64,000 nt of DNA from Capillidium heterosporum (lineage: Eukaryota > Entomophthoromycota > Entomophthoromycetes > Entomophthorales > Capillidiaceae). The notes beneath the pieces were generated by a model that worked only from the letters and a program-made list of their open reading frames with translations, ran no database searches and was not told the origin of the DNA. Shown one piece after another: positions 22,498 through 32,280 of the stretch (position 1 is the first letter of the stretch; each line of letters begins with the position of its first letter). Made by a program: the position numbers and the translations under genes. Location of the stretch: the NCBI GenBank assembly GCA_016630905.1, contig WBMQ01000020.1:31224-95223 (forward strand). The letters are read 5' to 3'.

Positions 22498-22955
22498 TTT
22501 CTTAGAGGGATATGTGAGGTATGAAATTTTGAATTATGAATCGATTTGGAAGCCCTTTGCATTTACATAACTAATAAAACTTAACATTATTGATGTGTCA
22601 TTCAATTTAAAGGCTATGATGTTACATATATTCATATCATCGGCTTTTGTCGAAATATTTTGGCTTGAGCCGATAATTTATATAATTGGGGCTTTATAGT
22701 AGGTGTTGAGATGCTTGCACTATAACTTTGAGATTCATCAAATATAATCAATGTTCAACTTTGCTGTCTAAACTTGAAAGAGCTATAAACGGCATTATTG
22801 GCTTATTTTGTTGAAGCTAGAATATAATGAATATATAAATATACGAACATGCTTTTATTTCAATATACCTAGACATATTAATACAAATAAGAACGAGCTT
22901 TTATTGCGGATACATATACTATCCCTTTGTCGAACTTTATATACAAATAAATCAA
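22498..22955. other. Convergent intergenic region
   Basis: Shared 3' region of the sugar transporter and the small secreted protein. No feature was recognised beyond AT-rich sequence. Confidence 0.5.
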
Positions 22956-23219
22956 CTAAACCTTTTTGAGTAGCTGTGGTTGTGATAGTTGGCTGGTGAT
23001 GACATTTGCAGCAGTCTTAGTTACAGATTTCTTGGCAGTTAGTTTAGTAAATCTAGATAAAGCTTTAAAGAATCGGGCTTTTAACGGTGCCACCGAATGT
23101 AAGTCGCGAAGTGTCGATAAGGCTCGTTGTTGAGGCATTGAATTCAAATTATATCTACTGATAAGACTAGCTTCTACGACTACTAAAAGAGCTAGGATAG
23201 CTACGAAGTAGATTTTCAT
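22956..23219 (-). CDS. Small secreted basic protein
   Basis: An 87-residue ORF from an ATG at 23219. Residues 1-18 (MKIYFVAILALLVVVEAS) form a clear signal peptide with a likely cut after EAS or just before. The mature part is basic, rich in Lys, Arg, Ser, Thr and Leu, and has no Cys. No known domain. It could be an extracellular peptide or small effector-like protein; this is only inferred from size and export signal. It is convergent with the sugar transporter. Confidence 0.65.
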   Translation of the reverse strand: MKIYFVAILALLVVVEASLISRYNLNSMPQQRALSTLRDLHSVAPLKARFFKALSRFTKLTAKKSVTKTAANVITSQLSQPQLLKKV

Positions 23220-23632
23220 TTTTTGAAATTGTACTCCCTTGCTTCTTTTTCACTCTTTTTAATACTAAGCTTTGATTCCTTTGATTGACTTTAAAGTAAA
23301 TTTCAGGTTTTTGTACTGATTTCTCGACAAATAAACCAACCCACTTGAACAGGTATTAGATACATCACAGGAATCTATCTTAGTAGCAATATCTTCACCT
23401 GTTCTTTCGAATATATTTTGGCTACAAAGTCCTACTAATATTAGTGTCGATAGATACCCGATCGCTTGTAAACGACTAGAAATGTATACCAGTATTAGCA
23501 GTTGGGCATTAAGCCATAGTTAGCAATCTAATTTGCTTGATCAGTTTAAGTACATATGGGCAGCAGCAAAAAAACCTGGCTGAAATGATAACATATCCTA
23601 AATAAACCACCGAATTAGTTATATATAGATAG

Positions 23633-24412
23633 TGTAACAACCCTAGTCGTTGCAACCTCTTATTATGAGGTTATAGAACTATTCTCTCATTTGCTTTCTT
23701 TTCTTTTTCTTGCTATTTTCATTTTATCAATTTTTAATTTTCAATCTGCAATTTGTAACTATTTTAGTTCTGAATCTGCCCTACATTAGATATTCTTTTA
23801 CCTTTATTCTTTTCCTTAGCTTCGATAACTACCTAGGGATCTCCACTAGTAACAACAGAACAGTGGATACTAAAGCTTGGCAATAATAAACTCACCAGTA
23901 GTAGTTTAGATTAGTACGGACTTTTCTGGCGAAATTTGACAAAATCTTAATCTATAGAATAGTTAATTGCAGATGGAAACCTAATCACTCTGTTATAACT
24001 ACTGCCAAAGTATCAAAGGGGTATTTAAATCCCTTTCTGTCATTACCCAAAGAATTCATCTTGACAATGTTCCACCTCGCTACTTTCTAAATAGCTGTTA
24101 CTCACCTCTTGATCCTAACCATCAACCATAGCTGTCTCTGACAGCCTGATCTGTTTTGTCTACGAATAAAGTATTGTTCCTGGTCAGCCTTTTAGTTATT
24201 AGATCGTGTGAATATGTGATTCGACTTCTATACCCTCTTAGCTCACTCCGTTCAAACTTTCTTCACTTCTCTTTGGATTTACCTCCTTTGGATGATTCAT
24301 ATTACCAATGCAGTGGTTGGCATTGGTTCTACTATCCCGACCTCTCATTTCATACGCTCCTATTGTGACACCATCATTAGTTGGATCCAACAGCACTCCC
24401 TTGGACCTTACA
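23633..24412 (+). mobile_element. LTR1 copy, short subfamily
   Basis: It starts TGTAACAACCCTAGTCGTTGC and ends CTTGGACCTTACA (780 bp). Flanks GATAG and TTTAT do not match. The internal ORF start is broken: ATGTGG has become ATGTGA near 24214. The 3' end abuts the repeat at 24413. Confidence 0.85.
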
Positions 24413-24732
24413 TTTATAATAGGCTTCAGGATGATTCTGCTGCTTCTTTCAGCTGGGATCGCTTCCAATATTTTTGTCTCTTTCAAATCACTTGAGAAAC
24501 GTTAGTACCCAATATATGAAGGCAGACTTGTAGAAGAAATCGCATCCTGGCCAGACCTTGATCCTTTGTTACCTGGTAGCTTTTTTTTGTTCCTTGGGAA
24601 CGAAAATATTATTTGGGAAGATCTGTCCCCCACCTTCTCATTTCAACCTCTAAGTGCTTTAAGAAGCATCTAGAACATATTTATTATTTATCTTATGCTT
24701 TATTCTAAATAAACATTTTGGCTTTAAAAAAT
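24413..24732 (+). repeat. Unknown 320-bp repeat with AATAAA and A-rich end, copy 1
   Basis: It is nearly the same as 38086-38410 and shares its tail with 35495-35550. The end reads TAAATAAACATTTTGGCTTTAAAAAA, resembling a polyadenylated transcript end. In copy 2 one frame reads 60 codons (GRLAEEIASWPDLDPLLPGN...); here the same frame is broken by a 1-bp loss and a TAG. It may be the 3' end of an unidentified retroelement or transposase gene. Confidence 0.6.
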
Positions 24733-25013
24733 CATTTGCTTTACTTGCTTCATACTGGGTTGTTGAAATTCAAAAGGTTGATTCTCAAATCTTTGTCATT
24801 CAGGTCTAAAAATTTGTTCTAGCCAATGATTTTACGATTTGTCAGTTTTCATATACGAATTTATTAGCTATAAGTTTAATTTCTGGTCGGATTACGCCCA
24901 TTATATACATATAGACAGCCAAATCGATTATCGCTTTTTGAAAGTTCTCGTACAAGTGGGCTTTGTTTGAAGCTTGTATAATTTTTAAATGAAAATAAAT
25001 AATTCTTGAAAAT
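24733..25013. other. 3' flank of F-box gene copy 2
   Basis: AT-rich. Similarity to the other F-box copy fades here, after 25014. Confidence 0.5.
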
Positions 25014-25124
25014 GGTATACATTAATTTAATTGAGCTATAAATACAGACAGTTGATAATTCTTAACTTGTTTGGTGTCACTATACTAAGACCGTACTCAT
25101 TGAACTTGAGCTCCATTAAGAATT

Positions 25125-26615
25125 TCAATAGAAGAATTGAGTGTCAGCAACCTCAAAGGCATAACCGTTTAAATACTCAAAGGTTAATTTAAAGAGAGAT
25201 GGAGAGCATCCTACAAACCAAAGCTTCAATTCTTTTGGTACAAACTTCAGTTCTAAATGCAACAGGTTGGGAAACTGGGCGTCAGGTAGCTTGAAGTTTA
25301 GCTTGGCTTGGCTATTTCCATGGTAAGAGTATAGAAACGTTGATATATTAAGGGAAAGTCCAAACTTTTGTATCATATTGCATTTGGTTACGAAATTGAC
25401 AAGTGGGAGGTCCAGCTTTGAAAAGTTTTCAAAGGAAAGCTGTTTTAACTTTAACTTGGGCTCAAAGTTGAAGAGTTGAGTATGGCCAGTATAATCTTTA
25501 AGATGTAGGCATTCCAGGTTAGGTGCAAATTCAACCAACTTTCTTAGACAATCTTCATTGGTAAATGTGCTTATAGGGACTATAAGTACTTTTAGCATGG
25601 GTAGGAGCTGTAAATTAGCTAAAGATTGGGAGGAAAAGTGGTACAGAATTAAAGTCTCGAGACCTATCCAAAGGTCAGAATTGATGGAGAAGTCTTGCTC
25701 TGTCCAGTTATTACCCAACTCCAGCCGTTGGAGCTTTGGAAAGTGTTGCATAATTAAAACCTTGTGCATGTATTCAAGCTCTTCGGAACCAGATTCATGC
25801 ATTGCAACTTTGAGTTGAGTTAGCTTTTCGAAACGGAATGACGGCTCTCTTGATTCTTTTATGCTATCCACATCTAAATTCAAATATTCAAGGTTTGGAC
25901 AGTTCTTACTAATGGATGTTAAGTGCTGGGAGAGCAGTACTCTAACCTCAAGCTTCAAGTACTTCAGCTTGGACATCTTATATTCGAAGGACCACTTGGT
26001 TCTGCCTTTACAAAGAATAGAAAGCTTCACTAGGCTTGGGAAGGCTCTCTGAAGTGCAAGGAAATTTTCGTTAGCAAGGTTGGAGACTTCAAGAACCAGA
26101 CTTGTCAGTTTGGGCATGTGAAAATTAGTTACCCAGTTCCAGTTTACGTACCTGGAAGAGCACTTCAGTTCGAAGTTGATGAGATTAGCAACTGCTGACC
26201 CTAAAGTGGATATATCTATAGGGAGGCTTTTGGTAGACAATGGGCAAACTTCAAAGTGTAAGCCAAAAGACTTCAACTTTTTTATACTTACTACTAAGCT
26301 TCCTATAATTCTATTGAAGGCCACTTGACTCACACCAATCATATCATGGCTTCTTGAATTTGAAAAGCAGTCGGAATGAAAATCATCAGGAAGCCAAAGC
26401 TCCAATGTAGCTAGCTTCGTATAGTTGCTAAACTTACCAATTGCATACACTGATGAATCCAAGCTATAACTCCATTTGTATAAAGCTGTTACTGGCAAAT
26501 CTCTAAGAAAAGGTACAAGTTGGTTCTGCTGGGCCAAAGTGAATTGGGTCTTTCTATCCAGTGCTGAGAAAACAGCTGTAAGGAGTTCGTTAGGAAGTTT
26601 TAATAGCTGGCTCAT
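25125..26615 (-). CDS. F-box/leucine-rich-repeat protein, copy 2
   Basis: An intact 496-residue ORF from an ATG at 26615. Residues 4-30 (LLKLPNELLTAVFSALDRKT...) form an F-box, the Skp1-binding helix bundle. The rest has irregular leucine-rich repeats (LxxLxL patterns such as LKYLKLEV, LEYLNLDV, LQRLELGN, LECLHLKD, LLHLELKF). F-box proteins bring substrates to SCF ubiquitin ligases through the LRR part. The substrate is unknown. No intron. It is divergently arranged with the secreted-protein copy at 28.9 kb; an LTR3 sits in the shared intergenic region, about 900 bp upstream of the start. The protein is identical to that at 49361-50851. Confidence 0.85.
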   Translation of the reverse strand: MSQLLKLPNELLTAVFSALDRKTQFTLAQQNQLVPFLRDLPVTALYKWSYSLDSSVYAIGKFSNYTKLATLELWLPDDFHSDCFSNSRSHDMIGVSQVAFNRIIGSLVVSIKKLKSFGLHFEVCPLSTKSLPIDISTLGSAVANLINFELKCSSRYVNWNWVTNFHMPKLTSLVLEVSNLANENFLALQRAFPSLVKLSILCKGRTKWSFEYKMSKLKYLKLEVRVLLSQHLTSISKNCPNLEYLNLDVDSIKESREPSFRFEKLTQLKVAMHESGSEELEYMHKVLIMQHFPKLQRLELGNNWTEQDFSINSDLWIGLETLILYHFSSQSLANLQLLPMLKVLIVPISTFTNEDCLRKLVEFAPNLECLHLKDYTGHTQLFNFEPKLKLKQLSFENFSKLDLPLVNFVTKCNMIQKFGLSLNISTFLYSYHGNSQAKLNFKLPDAQFPNLLHLELKFVPKELKLWFVGCSPSLFKLTFEYLNGYAFEVADTQFFY

Positions 26616-26845
26616 ATTAGTTTAGGCTGAGTGTTTACAGCAGCTGTATCGGCTCCATTTTAAAGTTTATATTTGTTTGATAAAAAGCTTAAAATTAGCT
26701 AAAAATTAAATGACTGGTTTCTGGAATAATATTCCATCATTTTATTTTTCAAGCTCCAATACTTTCTATGATTAAAAGCACTTGTAATTTCATTGGATAC
26801 AAAATACAATGGCTTAGTACTAAAGGCATTAGAAGAAAGTTACAT

Positions 26846-26995
26846 TTCCAATTAAATAGTCAGTAATCTAAAAAATGAATAGTTAGTGTAGCTAAGTAAA
26901 TGCTAAACACTTGCTTTAAAATTATGCGGTTGTTTAACATCTCATTTAGCTATATTAGCTATTCATTTTTTAAGTTGCTGAACGTTTAATTGGAA
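26846..26995. repeat. 150-bp imperfect palindrome upstream of F-box copy 2
   Basis: Same palindrome as at 1521-1670 and 48981-49130. The ends are TTCCAATTAAATAGTCAG and its near complement ending TTAATTGGAA. Confidence 0.8.
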
Positions 26996-27528
26996 AATAT
27001 ATTAATTCAACTGAATAGATTTGCAAACCTTTTGAGTTTGATAGGCATCACTAAATATATATTTTACTAATTTGTGTTGTGAGGATGGATATTTTACTTT
27101 TCCCTAGCTTTATTTCGATTGAAATATGCTAATATATAGAACCTAAATATGACCTTTACAATTTTTTGAAACATGTTAAGCCTACAAGCATTTTACAATG
27201 AATTGATAAGCTACATTGTTTTAACTAAAACTTTCTAATAAATAGGCAATAATAAGCATCCATATGGATAAGCAAGTTCCATTTTAGGCGTAGTACTAAC
27301 CAACTTAAGGCAAAGTGAATAAGGCAAGTAAACATAAAGCTAAAAACAAATGCAGAGATCAAAAGAAATTCATTTAAAAACGATTCTTCTTAAAGTTAAT
27401 ATAAACTCAGTTAATACTCCATCGACGGTAATTTGCCTTCATGGGTACAAGGTCTATTGATTGATAATTTTAATATAGTGCTTGTCTTTAAAACGTAATC
27501 TTAGAGCAGTTAAATGTAAGGTGCTTAG

Positions 27529-28317
27529 TCTAGGGAAGTTTCTCTAGGAATGCCGGGCTAGGCTTAAGGTAAGCCAATGTAGTGGTGATCACATCAATAA
27601 AACTAAAGAAACTCAAAGCCATGGCTTTGACAGCTGATACTTTCGTTGCGATCTGAATCCAAGGTCGGTTCATGAAGACAAATGAGGCCACAGTCGTGAT
27701 GAGGCCAAGGAGGGCGGTAATATCCATCGAGTTCTAGTACTTAATCCCGTCTAATCGACTCTAATCCTAATTTTGAGCGATTCCGATCCAATGCTAATTT
27801 TGGTGATCCTAAGCTAATCTTGATCCAACGCTATTCTGTATATCAACTTTAGGCTACTCTAAGTTGGCAATGTTCTGGTTCGACTCCTGGCTGATTCAAC
27901 GGTTACAAGAAATTGGTTCTAACGACATGCAGCGATTATAACACAAAGGGAAATCGAAGTATTTATTATTAAATAATCACTTGTCGAAAAGCTATACAAG
28001 TCCGAGGGGTTTATATAGGGGCAGGAGACGGGAATGACGGGACGATGGAGATGCCGATGACCAGTACTTCATTATGCAGATTATTTGTATCCGTCATGTT
28101 TTATAAGTAGACTAGAGTAATCCATTTGTGACATGTCATGGCTTAATACAATAATTGTTATTCAGTTTGTGCAGAGACTCCGCCTTTTTACGATTAATTA
28201 TTAAGCAACTGAAACCTAATTTATTACAAGGTTAAAACAGCATTAGAGCTAGAGTTCTTGCAGTTAAAAGGGTTATTAAGCTGATTCTTTAAAGAAGCTA
28301 TCTAAGGTTTCGTTACA
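27529..28317 (-). mobile_element. LTR3 solo LTR with CTTAG target-site duplication
   Basis: In its own orientation it starts TGTAACGAAACCTTAG and ends AAACTTCCCTAGA (789 bp). CTTAG is present on both sides (27524-27528 and 28318-28322). The flanks together match the uninterrupted sequence of the F-box 5' region near 985-1000, which fixes both ends. It carries the LTR3 ORF at its 3' end. Confidence 0.9.
27530..27727 (-). CDS. LTR3-encoded hydrophobic ORF
   Basis: A 65-codon frame from ATG (MDITALLGLITTVASFVF...) with two hydrophobic segments (about residues 5-19 and 38-50) around FMNRPWIQIATKVSAVKA. It reaches the last bases of the LTR and stops there because the LTR end is TAGA instead of TACA; the copy at 53999 reads across the edge. 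No domain is known. It parallels the LTR1 ORF in position and hydrophobicity but is not similar in sequence. Confidence 0.4.
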   Translation of the reverse strand: MDITALLGLITTVASFVFMNRPWIQIATKVSAVKAMALSFFSFIDVITTTLAYLKPSPAFLEKLP

Positions 28318-28322
28318 CTTAG

Positions 28323-28930
28323 TATATATACGTTTACATTAAAAAAGTAGGGGTGTTTTTCAACTTTATATGTCTTTTTATGGCGAGACTCAAAACTACA
28401 GACACCTTTTAGATCTAAACGCTGCAAGAAAGCTACCAACTTCAGAGCCATATTTCGAATAATGGCCCACCAGTGCCAATAACCATTATATACTTTTAAT
28501 GTAGAATTCCTCTACAACTTGTATAGCTAGTTAGAAACGTAAGTAAAATTACTGGATACTGGAAAGTCAACATTTGAAAGTTTATACTGAGAGCAAACTT
28601 TAGTCTTAAGACATAATACATCTTCAAATCTAAAGCAAGACAAATAAGCTTTATAAAGTAAGACTCTAGGATCTATCCCTTTACCTGAAGATCTGGATCT
28701 AGGTATGAAATAGAGGTGGATAAAAGCTGCATCCTAAATATTGGTTTAAAGTCTATTTGGCCTAGTACAAAGCTTTAGCTTTGAGTAGCTTAATTTTAGT
28801 TAAAAGTAGTGGGTTGAGCTATAGCATTAACAGAAGCGGAGTTGCCCTTATTCTAAGCCTTGGTCCGAGACGCTTTGAAGGAAGGAAAAGAATAGTAGGT
28901 GGTACATAACCACCTAAAGATATGAAAGCA
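28323..28930. other. Shared intergenic region of the divergent F-box/secreted-protein pair
   Basis: Homologous to 566-990, 10690-10990 (part) and 47880-48480. It probably holds the two divergent promoters, separated from the F-box side by the LTR3 insertion. No ORF is conserved. Confidence 0.6.
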
Positions 28931-28940
28931 GTATAAAAAG
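28931..28940 (+). promoter_or_regulatory. TATA-like box of the small secreted protein gene
   Basis: GTATAAAAAG, conserved in the three paralogous loci (11002-11011 plus strand; 47855-47864 minus strand), about 65 bp before the conserved signal-like coding segment. Confidence 0.5.
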
Positions 28941-28959
28941 AGGGTGTCGATAACTCGAA

Positions 28960-29420
28960 TACTCAACAAAAACATCACAACAAACAGTCCAGATACATTT
29001 CCAATCTATTTCCTAGTTTCCATCATCGCCAGTGTGGTAGCCGGCGCCAAGTTCCTGGTCCCGAGTAGTTCCTACAATAACGCCCACGCATTCAATTACC
29101 AAGGCTCTGGGTTTGACATATTCTTTCACTTTAAACCTGGATTTCTTGGTAAAGCCAATGCAGCCAATATGAAGGAAGCCTATGGGTGCATCGATGCCAT
29201 CCTCAACTTTAAAGCCAAGTCCATCTCGAGTAATGACATCAACTTTGTCATCTTGCACAAGGCCAAGGGTTGCGATGGTCCAGTTATCGATAAGTTCCTG
29301 AGTGTTAGAGAGTTTAGGGGTTACAGAATGCTGTCTTGGTAGTGTCTTTGTCTAACACCACTTTAATGAAAACTGTAAGGCTTTGTCACCACAGCACATC
29401 CAGATCATTATAATTAGGAA
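28960..29420 (+). pseudogene. Small secreted Cys-rich protein, copy B, frameshifted
   Basis: The frame includes TFPIYFLVSIIASVVAGAK (signal-peptide-like), then a Gly/Phe/Lys region, GCIDAILNFKAK, a KGCDGPVIDK block and a 2-bp deletion near 29308 that throws off the Cys-rich end (EATECC...NENC in copy A). No in-frame ATG precedes the signal-like part; the upstream frame opens with GTG at 28944. The copies diverge mainly by substitutions, so the ancestor was probably functional. No known family was recognised. Exported, Cys-containing and about 150 residues long: effector-like by size only. Confidence 0.55.
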
Positions 29421-29657
29421 ATAAATTGTTGGTAAATATATAGCTACCTAGTCTTATAATACATAATTTATAAATAAGTCGATAACTACTTAACTAACAT
29501 ACTATTTAATATTCAATAAAAGAATGTAATATAAGTTTAATGATGCTTTATTCTATACTTAATGGATTTTAAATCATCAATAAATATTTAAAAAATTTGC
29601 AAAATTTTGTAACTTACTTTAGAAAAGCATGCATTATGTAATTAGCACTTTATTATA
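29421..29657. other. 3' flank of secreted-protein copy B
   Basis: A conserved AT-rich block (GTTGGTAAATATATAGCTAC... through AATAGACTTTAAATCATC-like) shared with 11450-11640, 46530-46690 and, inverted, 47390-47580. It is probably the 3' UTR of the ancestral gene. Confidence 0.55.
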
Positions 29658-29809
29658 TATTGGCTGGTCGCCTTCGCCGAGTGTCTGGCCACTGGTTCGG
29701 ACTTCCAGTTGACTGGGCTCGATCAAACTTGATGAGTCCTTTGGTATGGGGTGACATGTTTAGTCGTGCTGTGGGCTGATAATATAGATGTAGTGATTTC
29801 TTTACAAAC
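29658..29809 (+). mobile_element. LTR2 5' fragment, cut by LTR1
   Basis: It matches the first roughly 150 bp of LTR2 (TATTGGCTGGTCG...GTGGGCTGATAATATAG...TTTACAAAC) and is interrupted at 29810 by an LTR1. LTR2 does not resume after that LTR1. Confidence 0.75.
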
Positions 29810-30606
29810 TGTAATAACCCTAATTGTTACAATTCCTAAGATGAGGTCATTGACCAATTCTCTGTACACCACACCAATTTTCTCTTGTCCTTCCTCTTTC
29901 TACTTCTTACTAATTTTCAAATTCTTTTTGTTGTTTTCCAATTCATAACTATCTTAGTTATGAACCCGCCCCACATATCAAATATTTCGATTACCTTGAC
30001 TATTTTCTTAAACTTGACCATAACCTGGGAACTCTAGCGATTAGCAGCACATTAGCTGATCCACACCTTCCAACCATGGAAACGCACCAGTAGTAGTTAA
30101 TAGAATTACTGGCTTTTTTAGATAAACTTGGTAAATACTCAATTAATCTATAGAGTAGTGAATTGCCAAAGGGGAAACCAATCCCGCTAGCATCACTACA
30201 ACCAAGATGCCAAAGGGATATTTAAACCCCTCGATGACTACCAAAAGCCAGCATCTTGACAACGTTCCACCTCGCTATTTTCTAAATAGCTGTTACTCAC
30301 CTCTTGATCTCAACCATCAACTATAGCTATTACGACAGCCTGATCTGTTTTGTCTACGAATAAAGTATTGTTCCTGGTCAGCCTTTTAGTTATTAGATCG
30401 TGCGAATATGTGGTTCAACTTCTATACCCTCTTAGCTCATTCCGCTCAAACTTTCTTTGCTTCCCTTTGGACTTACCTCCTTTGGGTGATTCATATTACC
30501 AATGCAGTGGTCGGCATTGGTTCTACTATTCCAACCTCTCATGTCATACGCTCCCATTATGACACCATCATTAGTTGGATCCAACGGCACCCCCTTGGAC
30601 CTTACA
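29810..30606 (+). mobile_element. LTR1 copy, short subfamily
   Basis: It starts TGTAATAACCCTAATTGTTAC and ends CTTGGACCTTACA (797 bp). Flanks CAAAC and CCTTA do not match. It contains the intact short-form ORF that starts at 30408. Confidence 0.85.
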
Positions 30607-30689
30607 CCTTACTTAAAATATTCTTCAAAGTTTTGAGTTTTGTAGTAGACTTCATCTCCAATATATACAAGCAGTATCCAATGTCTTAG
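30408..30689 (+). CDS. LTR1 ORF, short form, reading out of the LTR
   Basis: A 93-codon frame, ATG TGG start (MWFNFYTLLAHSAQTFF), a hydrophobic stretch (FASLWTYLLWVIHITNAVVG), and the block YDTIISWIQRHPLGPY that ends at the LTR edge (30606). It continues 27 codons beyond (TLLKIFFKVLSFVVDFISN...) to a stop at 30687-30689. The continuation has no match at other copies, so whether it is element-internal or host sequence is open. Confidence 0.4.
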   Translation: MWFNFYTLLAHSAQTFFASLWTYLLWVIHITNAVVGIGSTIPTSHVIRSHYDTIISWIQRHPLGPYTLLKIFFKVLSFVVDFISNIYKQYPMS

Positions 30690-30693
30690 TCGG

Positions 30694-31165
30694 TCAACAC
30701 CCTATTTCAACCTCTATTATCTTCAAAACCTCGCCTTGTTGTAGTTTTCCAGCTCGATCTACTATTCTGAATATAGCTGATAAGGCAATATTGTTGTATT
30801 TAGCTCGAAGGTCATTGATCTTGAACTTTTTTGAATGATAGTCCTGAACTAACATCATCTCCCTCCTCGCTCCCACTCATAAAGTTATTGGCGAACTTAG
30901 GATTTTTGTAATAGTGATTTATACCACTCAACGTATTTTCGATAACTTCTTTCTTCTGAATATCGATATTATCCTGTTGAAGTTTCTCCATTTCAGTATC
31001 GTTTTCATTGAGTTTGGTTTTATAGTCAAGTAGCTTCAAGTTGAGCTCATCTCTATTAAAGTTTAAATCCAAACACCCTTCAGGAAGGACCTCACTATCC
31101 TTTCCGTACATTACCTTAGTGTTGCTGTTATTTGGACTTAAAGGTTCGTTGTTGTTGACATCCAT
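30694..31165 (-). pseudogene. Coiled-coil protein with frameshift at an A6 run
   Basis: Frame 1 starts at an ATG at 31165 (MDVNNNEPLSPNN...), with an acidic, Glu/Lys/Asn-rich coiled-coil-like region (LKLLDYKTKLNENDTEMEKL) and ends at 30812 after LSFKKVQDQ. Shifting by one base at a run of six A (30827-30832 as T on the plus strand) gives a second open piece, KKFKINDLRAKYNNIALSAIF..., which ends at 30694. The second piece has an ordered, Ile/Leu-rich composition that fits a continued protein of about 155 residues. The shift could be a mutation, slippage or a base error. Product unrecognised. Confidence 0.5.
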
Positions 31166-32280
31166 TGTTGAAATTATATATGTTGGATGAGCTTTCCTTT
31201 ATCGCAGCTTTATAAAATTTCAAAATTTAAAGTATTTTGCTCTAACAAGCCCTTATATTTGAAAATGGGAACTATTTTTTCCCAAAATTTATGATCTCAT
31301 TCTCCAATTTCAACCTGCATTGCAGACTATGACTTAATTCTAGAACACTTCGTTTTCTCTTTACACTGTTCCATTTTTATATTCCAAAAATTGGCGTCTA
31401 ATTACAACATGTTAGATTCAAATATTATGATGCAATTGAATTTCTAAAACAACTCCATTTATTTTTACAATGGTTATATCATACTCAAATTAATTACTGT
31501 GATGTAACGCATTTAATTTGGAATTCAATATCTAAATTGCCTGGGCTATCTTTACAAACTATCTATTTTCAAAATACTATATAGGTTAGTGGAAGTTTAT
31601 AGAGTTTTTATCTCCAATGCACTATATATCACATTAAACTATAAATAGATAATATATTTTTTAGTTTTTAGTTTTTGCAATTAATTTTGATCCAAATTGT
31701 ATACCGCTGAAGAGAATACTAGTGCAATTTAAAGTGCATATTAATCTCAAACGGATAAGATAAAAGTACATTCCTACTAAACCATATATAATTTGAGTAT
31801 ATCTCAATAACTACCTCCTAAATCTGAACTATATACTTTAATTAAGGCTCTTTACGCCATATCAAGAGGTTGTGTAAAGAATTAGAGTAGGCTTTAAACC
31901 GCTGGGAAGCTTTGGAAAAGAAAACTAAATGATAATTCCACCAAGAAATGGGTTCTATCTTCAAAGTACTTCAGTAGGTCCACTTTAAATATATTAGTTA
32001 CAACATGTATTTAAATTTACGGATGATATGTACCTTCTCAAATAACATGCTATTATAGCTGACTAATGGTTAAAATATATACGCACATACAGCAATACTA
32101 AGCTTAATCTTTGAATCCGATATAAAAGAGATGGATAGTTGTGAAGAATAGGTACATCCAACTCTTAGATATCTTCCTGTGGAAGCAAACAAATTACTTA
32201 CAGTCCAAGGTATATAGAGCTGATTTCTTTATAAACACGCCAACTAAGTCCTACTAAATTAAATTGAATTTGCATTTACC
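31166..32280. other. Divergent intergenic region, nothing recognised
   Basis: AT-rich, 1.1 kb between the coiled-coil gene and the Asn-rich secreted protein gene. It should hold both promoters. Confidence 0.5.

Larger units (their letters stand above)
25014..27171 (-). repeat. Inverted duplicate arm A (2.16 kb, apparently identical to 48805-50962)
   Basis: All stretches I compared match base for base with 48805-50962 on the opposite strand, including non-coding promoter and 3' sequence. The encoded 496-residue proteins are identical at every position. Outside the arm, similarity drops abruptly to clearly diverged sequence on the promoter side and disappears on the 3' side. The arms are 21.6 kb apart. 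Confidence 0.85.

Noticed and set aside
27860-27900. CTGGTTCGACTCCTGGC, another T-arm-like string
   Set aside because: It lies inside LTR3 and lacks the rest of a cloverleaf; similar strings occur by chance.
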